DNA of 64,000 nt from Halicephalobus mephisto (Eukaryota > Nematoda > Chromadorea > Rhabditida > Panagrolaimidae), in NCBI GenBank assembly GCA_009193035.1, contig SWDT01000077.1, positions 124,001 to 188,000 on the forward strand. The letters run 5' to 3'. How positions within the stretch are numbered: position 1 is the stretch's first letter; the number at the start of each line of letters is the position of its first letter. The translations under genes were made by a program, and so were the position numbers. Below are positions 1 to 10,568 of this stretch, one piece after another. Below the pieces are notes generated by a model, which was given only the letters and a program-made list of their open reading frames with translations, did not search any database and was not told where the DNA came from.

Positions 1-130
1 TCCCAAAATCTCATGTAGATTTCGAAACCTTCCAGAATTCAATAAAAAATCCACATCTGAAATTATAAATTTCGAAAATTTTCAAAATTCATTTTGAAAT
101 AATTTTTCCGTAATATTTTTATATTTTTAG

Positions 131-893
131 TAAAAATGGAGGAAAAGAATGTCCTGGAAGTGCTGTCCGAGGTCTTCTTTGTGGATCGTCTTCTTGCGAT
201 GGAAAAACTATTGAAGAATACGCCACAGAAGTCTGTACAAAGTTCTCCAAAGATCCGTCGTTACTCGACTTTGAACTTACTGGAAAAGGACTTCAATTCT
301 TCCAGTCCCCTTGTAAAGTCTGGTGTCATCTGGGGACTTCCCGGGACATAAGAACCGTCGCCGATTTTCCCGATGGAACTCCGTGCGGAAAGTCAAAGTA
401 CTGTGTCAGGGGACAATGTTTGGTGAGTTCTTTGTTGAACATTACCAATAAAAACCCTGTAGAAATTCCTGGGATCTTTGAGAATCCAGTAGGAGATTCT
501 GAAAATCCGCATTGAGTCAATTTCGTAACAAAAATTACTTTCAAATCTTCGCGATATTGAGATTTCTAATTTCAGTCTCTTACCTGCCAGAAACCCACAT
601 TAGTTGATACTGTAGAAGACTGTCCGAAGGACCTAAGTGACCTCACTCTACCAGAATCGACCGGTTTTGACCGTGAAAGAGGAGTTCCCATAAATCAGAC
701 CTTGATCGACCTCAGTCACTGGACCGTATGGGAATCCTGGAGTTCCTGTGTCGCCCCCAATTGTGGACAAAACGGAATAAAACAAAGAATGAGGAATTGT
801 ATCATCCAGAATCCGGATCGTTCGACGACGGAATCGGAACTCTGTGCTGGAGCCAGAAGACAACGGACAGCCTGTGTTCTGAAGTGCCCTTGA
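131..893 (+). CDS. ADAMTS-like metalloprotease, C-terminal part (two last exons)
   Basis: Two exons, 131-422 and 576-893, joined by a GT..TTTCAG intron; the gene enters from upstream, since 131 follows a splice acceptor. The correct frame reads a cysteine-rich segment (CKVWCHLGTS, then DGTPCG and YCVRGQCL) typical of the ADAMTS Cys-rich domain. It is followed by one thrombospondin type-1 repeat beginning WTVWESWSSC and ending with CVLKCP and the stop. Family knowledge: ADAMTS proteins are secreted zinc proteases of extracellular matrix, and the TSR binds matrix. The catalytic domain is outside the window, so activity cannot be judged. Only one TSR follows the Cys-rich domain here, which is short for the family. 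A poly(A) signal AATAAA lies at 959-964. A papilin/ADAMTS-like protein without protease activity is the main alternative. Confidence 0.8.
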
Positions 894-1469
894 CTACAGT
901 AATAATATTCAAATGATCGGGTAATGGAGATCTGAATTCTTCGAAAATATCAAAAATCAATAAACCTTAACCAAACCTGGAGGGCATTCAATGAACATTG
1001 TTGGATTTCTAGGAAAAATTTAAACTTATCAAAAATTAGGTATTCATCAAAATTAACTTTGGTAGTTTGGTTTCACAACAGAGAATATACAATTAATTAC
1101 TGTAGGAGATTCTACAGATGTAAAAGATGAGTTTCTGACAGAATCCAAAATTTTCAAGTACCATAATAATTAAATCCTCTACCTGAGGAGATACTTCATC
1201 CACAAGATTTTCCATTCATCTAAAAACACTTAAATCTTTATGCAAATTTAAAATCTCTTACTGTATAACTTGTTCTTATTAATTTCATCTTTTTCCGCAT
1301 GTGGATAAAATTTTAAAAAATGAGAATAATCAAAAATAGTTGAGCACTTTGGGAAGCCAGAGGATCTGTATTTCTTCACAAATCAGAAAATTATATCCTC
1401 CATGTCTATAGGAATAAATAAATGTATCACATCCTACACTATAAAAAATAAGGATATAATTAGGCTAAC
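894..1469. other. Intergenic, AT-rich
   Basis: Holds the 3' UTR and AATAAA (959-964) of the ADAMTS-like gene. Otherwise I see no gene, RNA gene or clear repeat. Confidence 0.6.
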
Positions 1470-1636
1470 ATGAACGTGAAGACAAAAATAAAAATCCTCG
1501 TGGATCGGAAAGTCCAGTAGCAGTGTAGTCGATTTTCAGCGTTTTAAATTAAATTTAAAAAATAAAAATAACGAAGTGGAAAATCTATAAACCCAGATTT
1601 TTGGGATTCTAAAGTTCCGAGATCTCTTTCTATCAT
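1470..1636 (-). pseudogene. Decayed sixth copy of the LAPTM-like array (exons 1 and 2 only)
   Basis: On the minus strand, 1589-1636 matches the 48-nt first exon of the neighbouring genes (MIERDLGTLESQKSGF against MTERDLENPGSKKPGF), and 1470-1548 matches the second exon (LKIDYT, then an Asp-Pro). Exon 1 has lost its donor (AT instead of GT), exon 2 has lost its AG acceptor, and a 5-base deletion after the Asp-Pro codons shifts the frame. Exons 3 and 4 are absent downstream. It lies just past the 3' end of the first intact gene, so it is the truncated end of the tandem array. Confidence 0.75.
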
Positions 1637-1747
1637 TGTTGTTGAAAATAAAACTGTCTAAAAAATTTTGATGAAATGATGTCAAACGACCAATACTTCT
1701 CATCAAGAAGCGAAAATATCTTCTCATAACGAAAAAACTGATCCTTT

Positions 1748-2707
1748 TCAAACTAATCCGTTTTTCACTCTTCCTTGAAGGTACTTGTACTCTATATAGA
1801 CAACAAAAAAGCCCAATACATAAATAAATAACGAAATAGCGGCTATCACAGCAAAATAGAGACTGAATAAAGCTTCATCTAGAAAAAAATCTTCATATAA
1901 AAATCCCAAACAAAACTCACGTTCAAAAAGTTGTCCATTGACTGGATTCGATTTCCTATTTGTCGCGATAATTGTAGCTACCGTAAGTTCTACAAGATAT
2001 CCAAATTCCAAGAATATCCAGATTACCATGTAAAATAAATATAATTTTAGCATTTTGTAAAACTTCCTCCAACCAAAAACCCCGAGAATCAACCAAACAT
2101 AAGAAATAAAACTTGTGGATATTGAAAGAATACTAATGGCATCGATAACTCCATAACTCAAAAATTCAGCAACTGATGCTAGGATTAATAGAAAGAATAT
2201 CACACAAACGACCTTCATCCATTTCTGAAATAATAAATGCTAAAAGTAAAAAACGAAAAGTGATAAAAAAAGAAAAAATTAATTTAAAAAAGTAAAAAAA
2301 AAGAAAAAAAAGTAAAAATAAAAAGAACTTGACGTAGGACGAGAACTGGTCCTACCACGGAAGTCCCTGAAAGATACGGTAGGAGTGCGCGCAATGTTTT
2401 TTAACATTTTTTGACAGTTATACTATTGTTTTTATTCTCTTTTCAATGTTTTAATGTCTTTTGGAATAAAGAAATTCAATGGACAACTTCCCTTAAGAGC
2501 CTGATCAACATCATAGCAGAATTATAAACTTACATGAACGTGAAAACAACATAGGTAAAAATCCTCATGTTCCGGATCAAATATATCATTAATAGTGTAG
2601 CCGATTTTCAGCATTTCAAACTTAAAAATTAATTTAAAAAATTAAATTAAAAAACTTACAAATCCGGGTTTTTTGGATCCTAGACTTTCGAGATCTCTTT
2701 CCGTCAT
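1748..2707 (-). CDS. LAPTM-like four-transmembrane protein, copy A
   Basis: Four exons: 2660-2707, 2534-2620, 1921-2224 and 1748-1878 (48, 87, 304 and 131 nt), giving 189 residues. The N-terminus MTERDLESLGSKKPGF is cytosolic-looking, then GYTINDIFDPEHED and a CCFHVH motif just before four hydrophobic helices, and a tail EYKYLQGRVKNGLV. The Cys-rich His motif before helix 1 resembles the CC-HVRTG signature of lysosome-associated transmembrane (LAPTM4-type) proteins and related nematode families; function in this clade is unknown to me. Intron 3 (1879-1920) is only 42 nt and open in frame, so its retention would insert 14 residues. Exon lengths match copies B and C exactly. Confidence 0.75.
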
Positions 2708-2869
2708 CGTCTTCAAAAAACACCCATCATAATTAAAAAATTAAAAATAAACTTGCGAAATTGTCTCAACGCGAATTTCTAAACTTTTTAAAAACCAAGG
2801 TAGCCTACAATTTCGGTTTTATTTCGTAATTTTACACAACTTTGGAATTACAGTTTCAAACACTATTTT

Positions 2870-3025
2870 TATGGATTTGGGATTTCCTAGATCAGAGTAT
2901 ATAGGGTACATAACCCCCTGTTCATTCTCTAAGGTCAAAGGCCATAATGAAATTATACAAAATATTCAAAAAAATCAAATATCAAATTACCCTGTCAAAA
3001 CGAATTATTTTGCTTGTATCCGAAA
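2870..3025 (+). repeat. Diverged copy of the dispersed intronic element
   Basis: Resembles 13420-13585 in the SmD3 intron: a GATTT-AGATTA-like block, a GTACATAAC-like block, a TCTAAGGTCAAAG-like block and a terminal ACCCTGTC-AAAA-TTGCTT block in the same order. It lies in the 415-bp spacer between LAPTM-like copies A and B. Confidence 0.5.
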
Positions 3026-3122
3026 AAATTTTGATGAAACGAAGTCAAACGACGATAATACTTCTTATCAAAGTGCGAGAATTCACATCATCCGTCACGA
3101 AAAAAGAGAAAACTGATCCTCT

Positions 3123-3840
3123 TCAAACCAGTCCGTTTTTCACTCTTCCTTGAAGGTACTTGTACTCTATATAGACAACAAAAAAGCTCCAGATGTAGAC
3201 GAATAAATAAATGGCAGCTATCAAAGCGTTGTAAAGGTTATAAAAAGTTTCTTCTGAAAAAATTTATATATAAAAAATTTAAAAAAAAAACTTACGTTCA
3301 ACCAATTGTTCTTTAGCTGGATCAACTTTCCATCTTAATCCGATAATTGTAGCTATCGTAACTTCTAAGAGATATCCGAATTCTATTAATATTCTAATCG
3401 TTATGTAGAACATGTAAAATTTGAGAATTTTGTAGAATTTTCTCCAAGCAAAAATCCCAAGAATCATGCAAAAAAAAGCAAAATATCCAGTAACTAACGC
3501 AATAATGATTATAATGTCGATCGTTTGAACCAAAAAAGTTTCAACAGTTGATCCTAAGATTAAAAAAATAGATATTATGCAGATAATTTTCATCCATTTC
3601 TAAAATAATTAATTTTAAAAATTTAAAAATTATTAAAAATAAACTTACATGAACGTGAAAACAACACAGGTAAAAATCTTCATGTTCTGGATCAAATATA
3701 TCATTAATAGTGTAGCCAATTTTCAGCGTTTTAAACTAAATAAAAATTAATTAAGAAATTTGCAAATTTAAATAATAAAATAAAAAACTCACAAATCCGG
3801 GTTTTTTGGATCCTGGATTTTCGAGATCTCTTTCCGTCAT
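3123..3840 (-). CDS. LAPTM-like four-transmembrane protein, copy B
   Basis: Four exons: 3793-3840, 3649-3735, 3296-3599 and 3123-3253, 189 residues, the same 48/87/304/131-nt pattern as copies A and C. It starts MTERDLENPGSKKPGF. Exon 2 ends in a Cys-Cys-Phe-His-Val-His motif before KWMKIICIISIFLILG (helix 1). Helices 2-3 lie around TGYFAFFCMILGIFAW and LLEVTIATIIG, and helix 4 is in the last exon before EYKYLQGRVKNGLV. All four introns/exon junctions have GT..AG on the minus strand and the phases agree. It is probably a product of recent tandem duplication with copy C, from which it differs mainly in exon 3. Membrane location follows from the helices; a lysosomal or Golgi role is only inferred from LAPTM resemblance. 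Confidence 0.78.
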
Positions 3841-3953
3841 TGTTGAAAATAGAACTATCAATAGAAAAATGAAGAACAAATAACGTCAAACAACGATAAT
3901 ACTTCTTATCAAAAAGCGAAAATATCTTCTCATGACGAAAAAACTGATCTTCT

Positions 3954-4677
3954 TCAAACTAATCCGTTTTTCACTCTTCCTTGAAGGTACTTGTACTCTA
4001 TATAGACAATAAAAAAGCTCCAGATATAGGCGAATAAAGAAATGCTAGCTACCAAAGCGTTGTAAAGGTTATAGAAAGTTTCTTCTGAAAAAATTTATAT
4101 ATAAAAAAACGAAAAAAAACAAACTTTCAAGTGATGGTTCTTCGTTTGAACTTGATTTTCTTTTTAATCCGATAATTGTAGCTATTGTAACTTCTACAAG
4201 ATATCCAAATTCCAATAATATTTTGACTGCCATGAAGAACATGTAAAATTTGAGAATTTTGTAGAATTTTCTCCAACGGAAAACTCCAAGAATCATGCAG
4301 AAAAAAGCAAAATATCCAGTTGTCAAAGTAATGATGGTAGGAATATCGGTAATTTGAATCAAAAAAGTCTCAATAGTCGTTCCCAAAATTAAAAAAGCAA
4401 ATACTACACCTATAATTTTCATCCATTTCTAAAATAAGTAATTTAAAATAATTAAAAATTAAAAATAAAACTTACATGAACGTGAAGACAACAAATATAA
4501 AAATCTTCATGATATGGATCAAAAAGTCCGTGAGTAGTGTAGCCGATTTTTAGCATTTTAAACTAAATAAAAATTAATTAAGAAATTTACAAATTAAAAT
4601 AATTTTAAAAATTAAATTAAAAAACTCACAAATCCGGGTTTTTTGGATCCTGGATTCTCGATATCTCCTTCCGTCAT
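3954..4677 (-). CDS. LAPTM-like four-transmembrane protein, copy C
   Basis: Exons 4630-4677, 4476-4562, 4125-4428 and 3954-4084, 189 residues. Start MTEGDIENPGSKKPGF, then FKMLKIGYTTHGLFDPYHED and CCLHVH before helix 1. The intron-3 donor is GTTTGT (4119-4124), weaker than the GTAAG/GTGAG donors of the other copies, but the exon length of 304 nt is kept exactly. The spacer to copy B is only 113 bp and contains the conserved block ACTTCTTATCAA that also precedes the stop codons of the other array members. Confidence 0.78.
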
Positions 4678-4805
4678 TGTTGTTGAAAGTAAAAATATTC
4701 AAAAAAAACTTCAAAGAACAAATAACGTCAAACAATGATAATACTTCTTATCAAAGTGTAAGAATTCACATCTTCCGTCACGAAAAAAGAGAAAACTGAT
4801 CCTTT

Positions 4806-6070
4806 TCAAACTAATCCGTTTTTCACTCTTCCTTGAAGGTACTTGTACTCTACATAGACCGTCCTCAAACAAAGGAGATCCACCGACAAATCCAAAATCA
4901 CTCCCAGAGAAGTGTAAAGTTGATCCAATTCTTGTGCTGTGAAAATTTATATAAAAATTAATTTAAAAGAAATCTACCTATCAGTTTTGCTTTTTTATCT
5001 GGATCCATTTTGACCGAAACTAGGACAGAAGCGGAAACAATGGCGTAAATTAGATATCCAAGATCCAGCAATGTCCTTGTGGAATTTAGAAAAATGTAAA
5101 TTTTCAAAATTTTGTAATATTTTTTCCAAAAAATTACACCGATTAACATCATTAAAAAAGTCAAAAATAAAAGTCCATAATCCAGAATAATCAAAGTACC
5201 GAAGTTTTTTCCTACAAACAAATCCAAAAGCGAATAAACGACGAGTATACAGTACACCACTGTCAGCAACTTCATTCCTGTCTGGAAAAATTACGTAATT
5301 AATTTTTTTTTAAAAACATACGTGAATCCTTAAGCAACAACAGCAATTTCTAAAGTCTTCATGATCTGGATCAAAGCGACCATCTAGAGTGTATCCTAAC
5401 TTGACAAAAGTCATCTGAAATTACATTATTACAAAAACTATATATGAATTTTCATGGAATTGTCTTGAAGGGAATTTCTAAAAGTTTTTAGAAACAGAAA
5501 AAGTCTAATTTTAACCTTCTGTGGATGTTATTTCTTAATCTTGCATAGTTTCGTAATTAGTTACATTATTACAAACCATATATGGATTTTCATGAAAGTT
5601 GTCTTGAAGAGAATTTCTAAAAGTTTTTAGAAACAGAAACAGTATAATTTTGACCTTGTGTGAACGTTGCTTCGTAATCTTGCACGATTTCGTAATTAAT
5701 TACATTATTACAAACCATATATGAACTTTTGTACGAATTCGTCTCGAGAAGAATCTTTAGGATTTGTTAAAAGCTAAAATTATCTGACATTTTAATTTTG
5801 TGATTTTAAACGACTTCGTAGTTAATTTTTCGGAACTGTAACTTGCTTGGATAAATCTAGACAATTCCGGAATAAAGTTAAATTATAAAGTTTCTTGTTC
5901 TTCAAGAGTTAATTTTCATATATGAAAGTACACAAGCGTTCGGAAAGTTACAAATAACTTTTCGAAAACCTTTTTTCTTTAAAAAATTAAACAATAAAAA
6001 TAAAACTTACAATGAAGGTCCATTTTGACACGTTGGAGTCGTATTTGACGGAACCGTGACTTTGAGACAT
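4806..6070 (-). CDS. LAPTM-like four-transmembrane protein, copy D
   Basis: Exons 6011-6070, 5322-5414, 4978-5281 and 4806-4936, 195 residues. The first two exons are 60 and 93 nt rather than 48 and 87; exons 3 and 4 keep 304 and 131 nt. Start MSQSHGSVKYDSNVSKWTFI; exon 2 ends CCCCLRIH and exon 3 begins TGMKLLTVVY. The CCCC-IHTGMK junction is closer to the canonical LAPTM4 motif than in copies A-C, so D and E form a second subfamily. Helices follow at LLDLFVGK..IILDYGLLFLTFLMMLIGVIFW and LLDLGYLIYAIVSASVLV. Intron 1 is 596 bp and holds tandem repeats. Confidence 0.78.
5435..5720 (+). repeat. Tandem repeat in intron 1 of copy D
   Basis: About two and a half units of roughly 130 bp, each with CATATATGGATTTTCATG, a GGAATTTCTAAAAGTTTTT block and a TTCGTAATTAGTTACATT block. 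The same unit recurs in intron 1 of copy E at about 7490-7760, and a diverged unit occurs at 13185-13320 in the SmD3 intron. Confidence 0.7.
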
Positions 6071-6156
6071 GCTGTGTCGTATCAACAGTGGATCCTGAAC
6101 TCGCCAATCCTAGTCCTTTGTCAGTGACGTTAGGACTATTCTTATCGTAATCCTCT

Positions 6157-8022
6157 TCAAACTAATCCGTTCTTGATTCTTCCTTGTAGATACTTGTATT
6201 CGACATAAATGTTTTTCAAAGAAAACAGAGTCGCAGCCAAATCGATAATGATAATAAAGACATTAATTAATTCTGCCAGTTCTCTAACTGTAATGGTTTT
6301 TAAAGTTACATCGATGTATGAAAAACATTGATATATAGAAAATATTGATATATGGAAGATATCGACATATGAAGAATGTTCATATATAGAAAATATTGAT
6401 ATATAGAAAATGTTGATATATGGAAAACATTCATATATCGAAAACACTTATATATCGGAAATGTTGATTTATGGAAAACATTGATATATGGAAAGTATTG
6501 ATATATGGAAAACATTGATATATGGAAAGTATTGATATATGGAAAACATTCATATATCGAAAACACTTATATATAGGAAATGTTGATATATGGAAAACAT
6601 TGATATATGAAGAATGTCCATATATTGACAACATTCGTATATCGGATATATTGATATATAGAAAAAGTTGATATATGAAAAATAAACTCACAAGTTAATA
6701 GTACTTTTTTATTTGGATCCATTTTTGCAAAAACTAGAATCAAGGCAGAAATCAAAATGTAGAGTAAGTAGCCCAAGTCCAGCACCAATTTAATGCAGAT
6801 CAAAAACATGAAAACTCTCAGAATTTTGTAAAATTGTCTCCAGAAGAAAACCCCCAAAAATAAAATCACGAAATTTACTACGGTAAAAATCTGGCCTAAA
6901 ATGACCAAAGCGTCGATTTGAGGAAGTCTGAAAAAAGTCACAAAAGAAAAAATAACGGAAATTCCGGCCATTACTGTCCAAACTTTCATTCCGGTCTGAA
7001 ATTAAAAATTAAAAATATAAAATCACAAAATTACAAACATGAATCTGGAAACAACAGCAGCAATTTTTGAAATCCTCATGTTCAGGATCGAAGTGGCCGT
7101 CGAAGGTATGTCCGAGCTTCACTATAGTCGACTGAAAAAATTAAAATTTAAAAAAATTAGTAAATTATATTATTAAAATTTTTAAAAATTAATAAATTAT
7201 ATTATTAAAATTCAAAAAAATTAAAATTTAAAAAATTAATAAATTATATTATTAAAATTATAAGAAATCTTTTTTAATGAAATTTTCTCAACACGAATTT
7301 CTAGATTTTTGGAAATTAAAATAATTGACAATTTTAGGATTGCACAGATATCTCGTAATCAGTTATCTTAGAAAAAGCATATGTAAATTTTTCGGAAATA
7401 ATTTAGAATTTTTAGCATTTTTTGGAAATTAAAACAACCTAAAACTTTAGTTCTGTTTAGTGATTATTTCGTAATCAGTCATATTTAAAAAATCATATAT
7501 GGATTTTCATGGAATTGTCTTGAAAGGAATTTCTAAAAGTTTTTGGAAACAGAAACAGTCTAATTTTGACCTTTTGTAGATGTTACTTCGTAATCTTGCA
7601 TAGTTTCGTAATTAGTTACATACTATAAAAACCATATATGGATTTTCATGGAATTGTCTTGAAGGGAATTTCTAGAAGTTTTTAAAAAGTAAAGCAACCT
7701 AGATTTTAGTCTTGTGTGGATGTTACCTCGTAATCTTGCATGGTTTCGTAATCAATTCTTTAGCATTTAATTTTTGCAGAATTAGGGCCTTTTAGATTAG
7801 GGTTACGTAAGGTACATGACCTCCTGTCTACCCTTGAAGATTAAGGTTTACATATGAATTTATTAATAGAGATTCAAAACACCGTAATTAACACCAAAGT
7901 AACTATTCTAAGAAATTTTTTTATAATAAAAATCAACAAAAATTTGAATTTTTAAAACTTACAAAAAGAGAAGGCTTAGGAGCGTTGGACTCATATTCGG
8001 CAGAATTACGATTTTCAATCAT
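6157..8022 (-). CDS. LAPTM-like four-transmembrane protein, copy E
   Basis: Exons 7963-8022, 7039-7131, 6692-6995 and 6157-6287, 195 residues, with the same 60/93/304/131-nt pattern as copy D. Start MIENRNSAEYESNAPKPSLF; exon 2 carries FDGHFDPEHEDFKNCCCC and ends QIH; exon 3 begins TGMKVWTVMAG; the C-terminus is VEYKYLQGRIKNGLV. This is the 5'-most and longest member of the array. Introns 1 and 3 have been expanded by repeats (831 and 404 bp). The intron-2 donor is GTTTGT. Membrane topology is inferred as four helices; a LAPTM-type endolysosomal role is inference only. Confidence 0.78.
6305..6680 (+). repeat. 17-bp-type minisatellite in intron 3 of copy E
   Basis: About twenty imperfect units of GATATATGGAAAACATT and close variants (GATATATAGAAAATATT), filling almost the whole intron between 6288 and 6691. 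Because the unit lacks stops on the minus strand it produces spurious long open frames rich in Phe-His-Ile-Ser and Tyr-Gln. Confidence 0.85.
7490..7760 (+). repeat. Tandem repeat in intron 1 of copy E
   Basis: Two units of about 130 bp, the same family as 5435-5720: CATATATGGATTTTCATG, GGAATTTCTA-AAGTTTTT and GTAATCTTGCAT blocks in order. A copy of the dispersed intronic element lies just beside it at about 7785-7920. Confidence 0.65.
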
Positions 8023-8753
8023 TTTGAACACCTTGAATTCATGAAATTAATCACTTGGGAAACAAAATCGGACGAGTTTTTATCGCATCCAAAAATAATC
8101 CTTCTAATGAGCGTATGACGTACCTTCAAAATTCTGCCTTATCTGGTCCTAAAAATTTAAAGATTAATTTTTTTGATCTCTTCATTACTTTTATTTCTCT
8201 GTCGGACTAAAATTTGACGAAATCCAAAACATGGAAATTTTTACTTTTCTTTAAAAATCACATTTATATAAAAATCATCAAATATTGATTTTTTTCAGAA
8301 TTCCTAGATAATCTTCTCAAGAGAAATCAAGAAATTAATCCATAGAATGTGTTCAAGTTGAAAACCATCGTCATTGGAGGACTTCCATTTCACGCCATAT
8401 TATCCTAAAAATCAACAATTTAAAAAAGAACAAAAATTGATACAATTTTAAGATTTTCACGTTCTCTACATATTCGGAAATTAACTTTTTTCTAATATTT
8501 ATAAATAAAAAATAATGTAAAGTAGAATTAATTAAGAAAAAATTAAAAAAGTAAAATATTTCGTAATAACAGGAACAAAACCCATCGCTCGTTTTGGTTC
8601 TCGAAACGAATTTCCCTATTGTTTCTGCATTACTGTCGTAATTTAGTGTTGCGTTTCAATTGGTTTTCTTCCTATTCGTGGGTTTTTTTCTTCAATTTCC
8701 GTCTTTTTCGTTTGATTTTAACCTCCCCTTGTTTTCAGTGGATTTCTTCACTC
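8023..8753. other. Intergenic between copy E and the helicase locus
   Basis: Divergent upstream region for both neighbours. No open frame or repeat I can name. A splice-type acceptor GTTTTCAG (8731-8738) lies 15 bases before the helicase ATG and probably serves trans-splicing or a 5' UTR intron. Confidence 0.5.
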
Positions 8754-10568
8754 ATGGATGAGGACCAACTTCTGGATTACGATGAGGAACAAACAGAATT
8801 AGTAGTGTCAGACACTTTGAAAAATGGAGACTCCACGAAACTCAAGGTTGGTTTTGGTTTGTAATTGCGATTCACCCACTTTACTCATGCCTCTATCCAC
8901 AGCAGTGGATTCCGTGATTTGATGCTTCGTCCTGAGCTTCTTCGTGCCATCATGGATTGTGGTTTCGAACATCCTAGTGAAGTTCAAAACGAGTGTATCC
9001 CTCAAGCAATTTTGGGTATGGACATTATCTGTCAAGCCAAGTCTGGTATGGGAAAGACGGCTGTCTTTTTTCTGGCTACCTTGCAACAGCTTCAACCCGA
9101 AGAACGGCGTTGTCTCTGTCTTGGTTATGTGCCACACTCGCGAGTTGGCCTTCCAGATTTCCAAGGAGTACGAGCGTTTCTCCAAGTACTTGGCCAATGT
9201 CAAGGTTGCTGGTTCTTCGGTGGAATGCCGATCAAGAAGGACGAAGAGACGCTGAAGAACAACACTCCGCATATCGTTGTTGCGACCGCGGTCGTCTGCT
9301 TGCTCTCGCTCGTAGCGGTGCTCTGAAGCTGAAGAACATCAAGTACTTTGTGCTTGATGAGTGTGACAAGATGATGGAGATATCGGTGAGCTGTATTCTT
9401 TGTGTGGATTGTTCTAATCGATGGATTGCAGACATGCGCCGCGAGTCCAAGAGGTCTTCAAGATGACTCCTCAAGAGAAACAGGTGATGATGTTCTCTGC
9501 CACTTTGCCGAAGGATCTGCGAGTTATCTGCAAAAAGTTTATGCAAGAGTCTTGTTCAAGTTTTTGCGGTCCCAAAGTGCAATGGCTGCTTGCGGCGCTT
9601 GATGATGGTTCCCTTTGTTATTTCTGAATGCGGTTTTACCGTTCCCTAATCTTACCTACCTTCTGGAGATCATCTGTTTGGTTGCATTTCGCGGTCGAAC
9701 GAGGATGATCCAGGCTGTCAACGGCTTTGAAGGTGAGTACTTTGTGTCTTGGCAAATGCTGACTAGCTGGTTTCAGGTTCCCTTAGGTTATTTCATCAGC
9801 GGCCAATGGAGCCTGTCGATGGCGTTGTGTTATTTTCAAACTTGGTTTCTTTTTAGCCTATGGAAGTCTACGTTGATGACGAAGCCAAACTGACTCTCCA
9901 CGGTCTCCAGCAGTACTACGTGAAGCTGAAGGAGAACGAGAAGACAAGAAGCTCTTGGAACTTCTGGATGTGTTGGAATTCAATCAAGTTGTGATCTTCC
10001 TCCGATCCGTGCCTCGATGCAAAGCCTCGATAAACTCCTCACCGACCAGAACTTCCCCAGCATCGCCATCCATCGACAATTACCCCAAGAAAAAGACTCG
10101 CCCGTTACCAGAAGTTCAAAGATTTCCAGAGCCGTATCCTCGTCGCCACCGATCTCTTCGGCCGTGGAATGGACATTGAACGTGTGAACATTGTTTTTAA
10201 CTACGATATGCCCGAAGACACCGACTCCTACCTCCACCGCGTTGCCCGTGCTGGTCGTTTCGGCACCAAGGGCTTGGCGATTACCTTTGTTTCCGACGAA
10301 GAAGACGCGAGGTTCTGAACAAGGTTCAGGACCGTTTCGACGTGACGATCCAGAACTTCCCACACAAATCGACGTTTCCACTTACAGTAAGTTTTGGTTG
10401 TCCCTGGTAAGCAGGACGGGCAGATGGATTTTGCTCGTCTATATCACCCAGGGAAATAGCAATGCTGATGTTAATCCCACCATTTCTGTTGTTGGTGATG
10501 GTGTTTCGAACTCGAGCGACAAAGAACTGTGGGGATGGACTAATGACGTGTTTTCAGTTGAGAAGTAA
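8754..10568 (+). pseudogene. hel-1: UAP56/DDX39B-like DEAD-box helicase locus with many frameshifts
   Basis: The protein can be followed in pieces from MDEDQLLDYDEEQ (8754) to a last exon ending IEK (10558-10568). Visible motifs: Q-motif region HPSEVQ, Walker [16 protein letters not shown], then RGMDIERVN and [10 protein letters not shown]. These are the sub-family marks of UAP56 (HEL-1), the TREX mRNA-export and spliceosome ATPase. Single-base indels break the frame at about 9100, 9210, 9280, 9450, 9945, 10030, 10310 and 10360, most of them in short homopolymers, and the acceptor expected before HSSGFRD (about 8885) is missing. Some introns survive (9387-9430, 9735-9857 region, 10388-10557), so this is not a processed copy. 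It is either a young pseudogene or a region of poor base accuracy. Confidence 0.75.

Noticed and set aside
1536..1751. 71-codon minus-strand open frame
   Set aside because: It overlaps the decayed LAPTM-like exons in another frame and has low-complexity Phe/Arg content.
6306..6691. Several long minus-strand open frames rich in FHIS and YQ
   Set aside because: They are translations of the 17-bp minisatellite in an intron of copy E.
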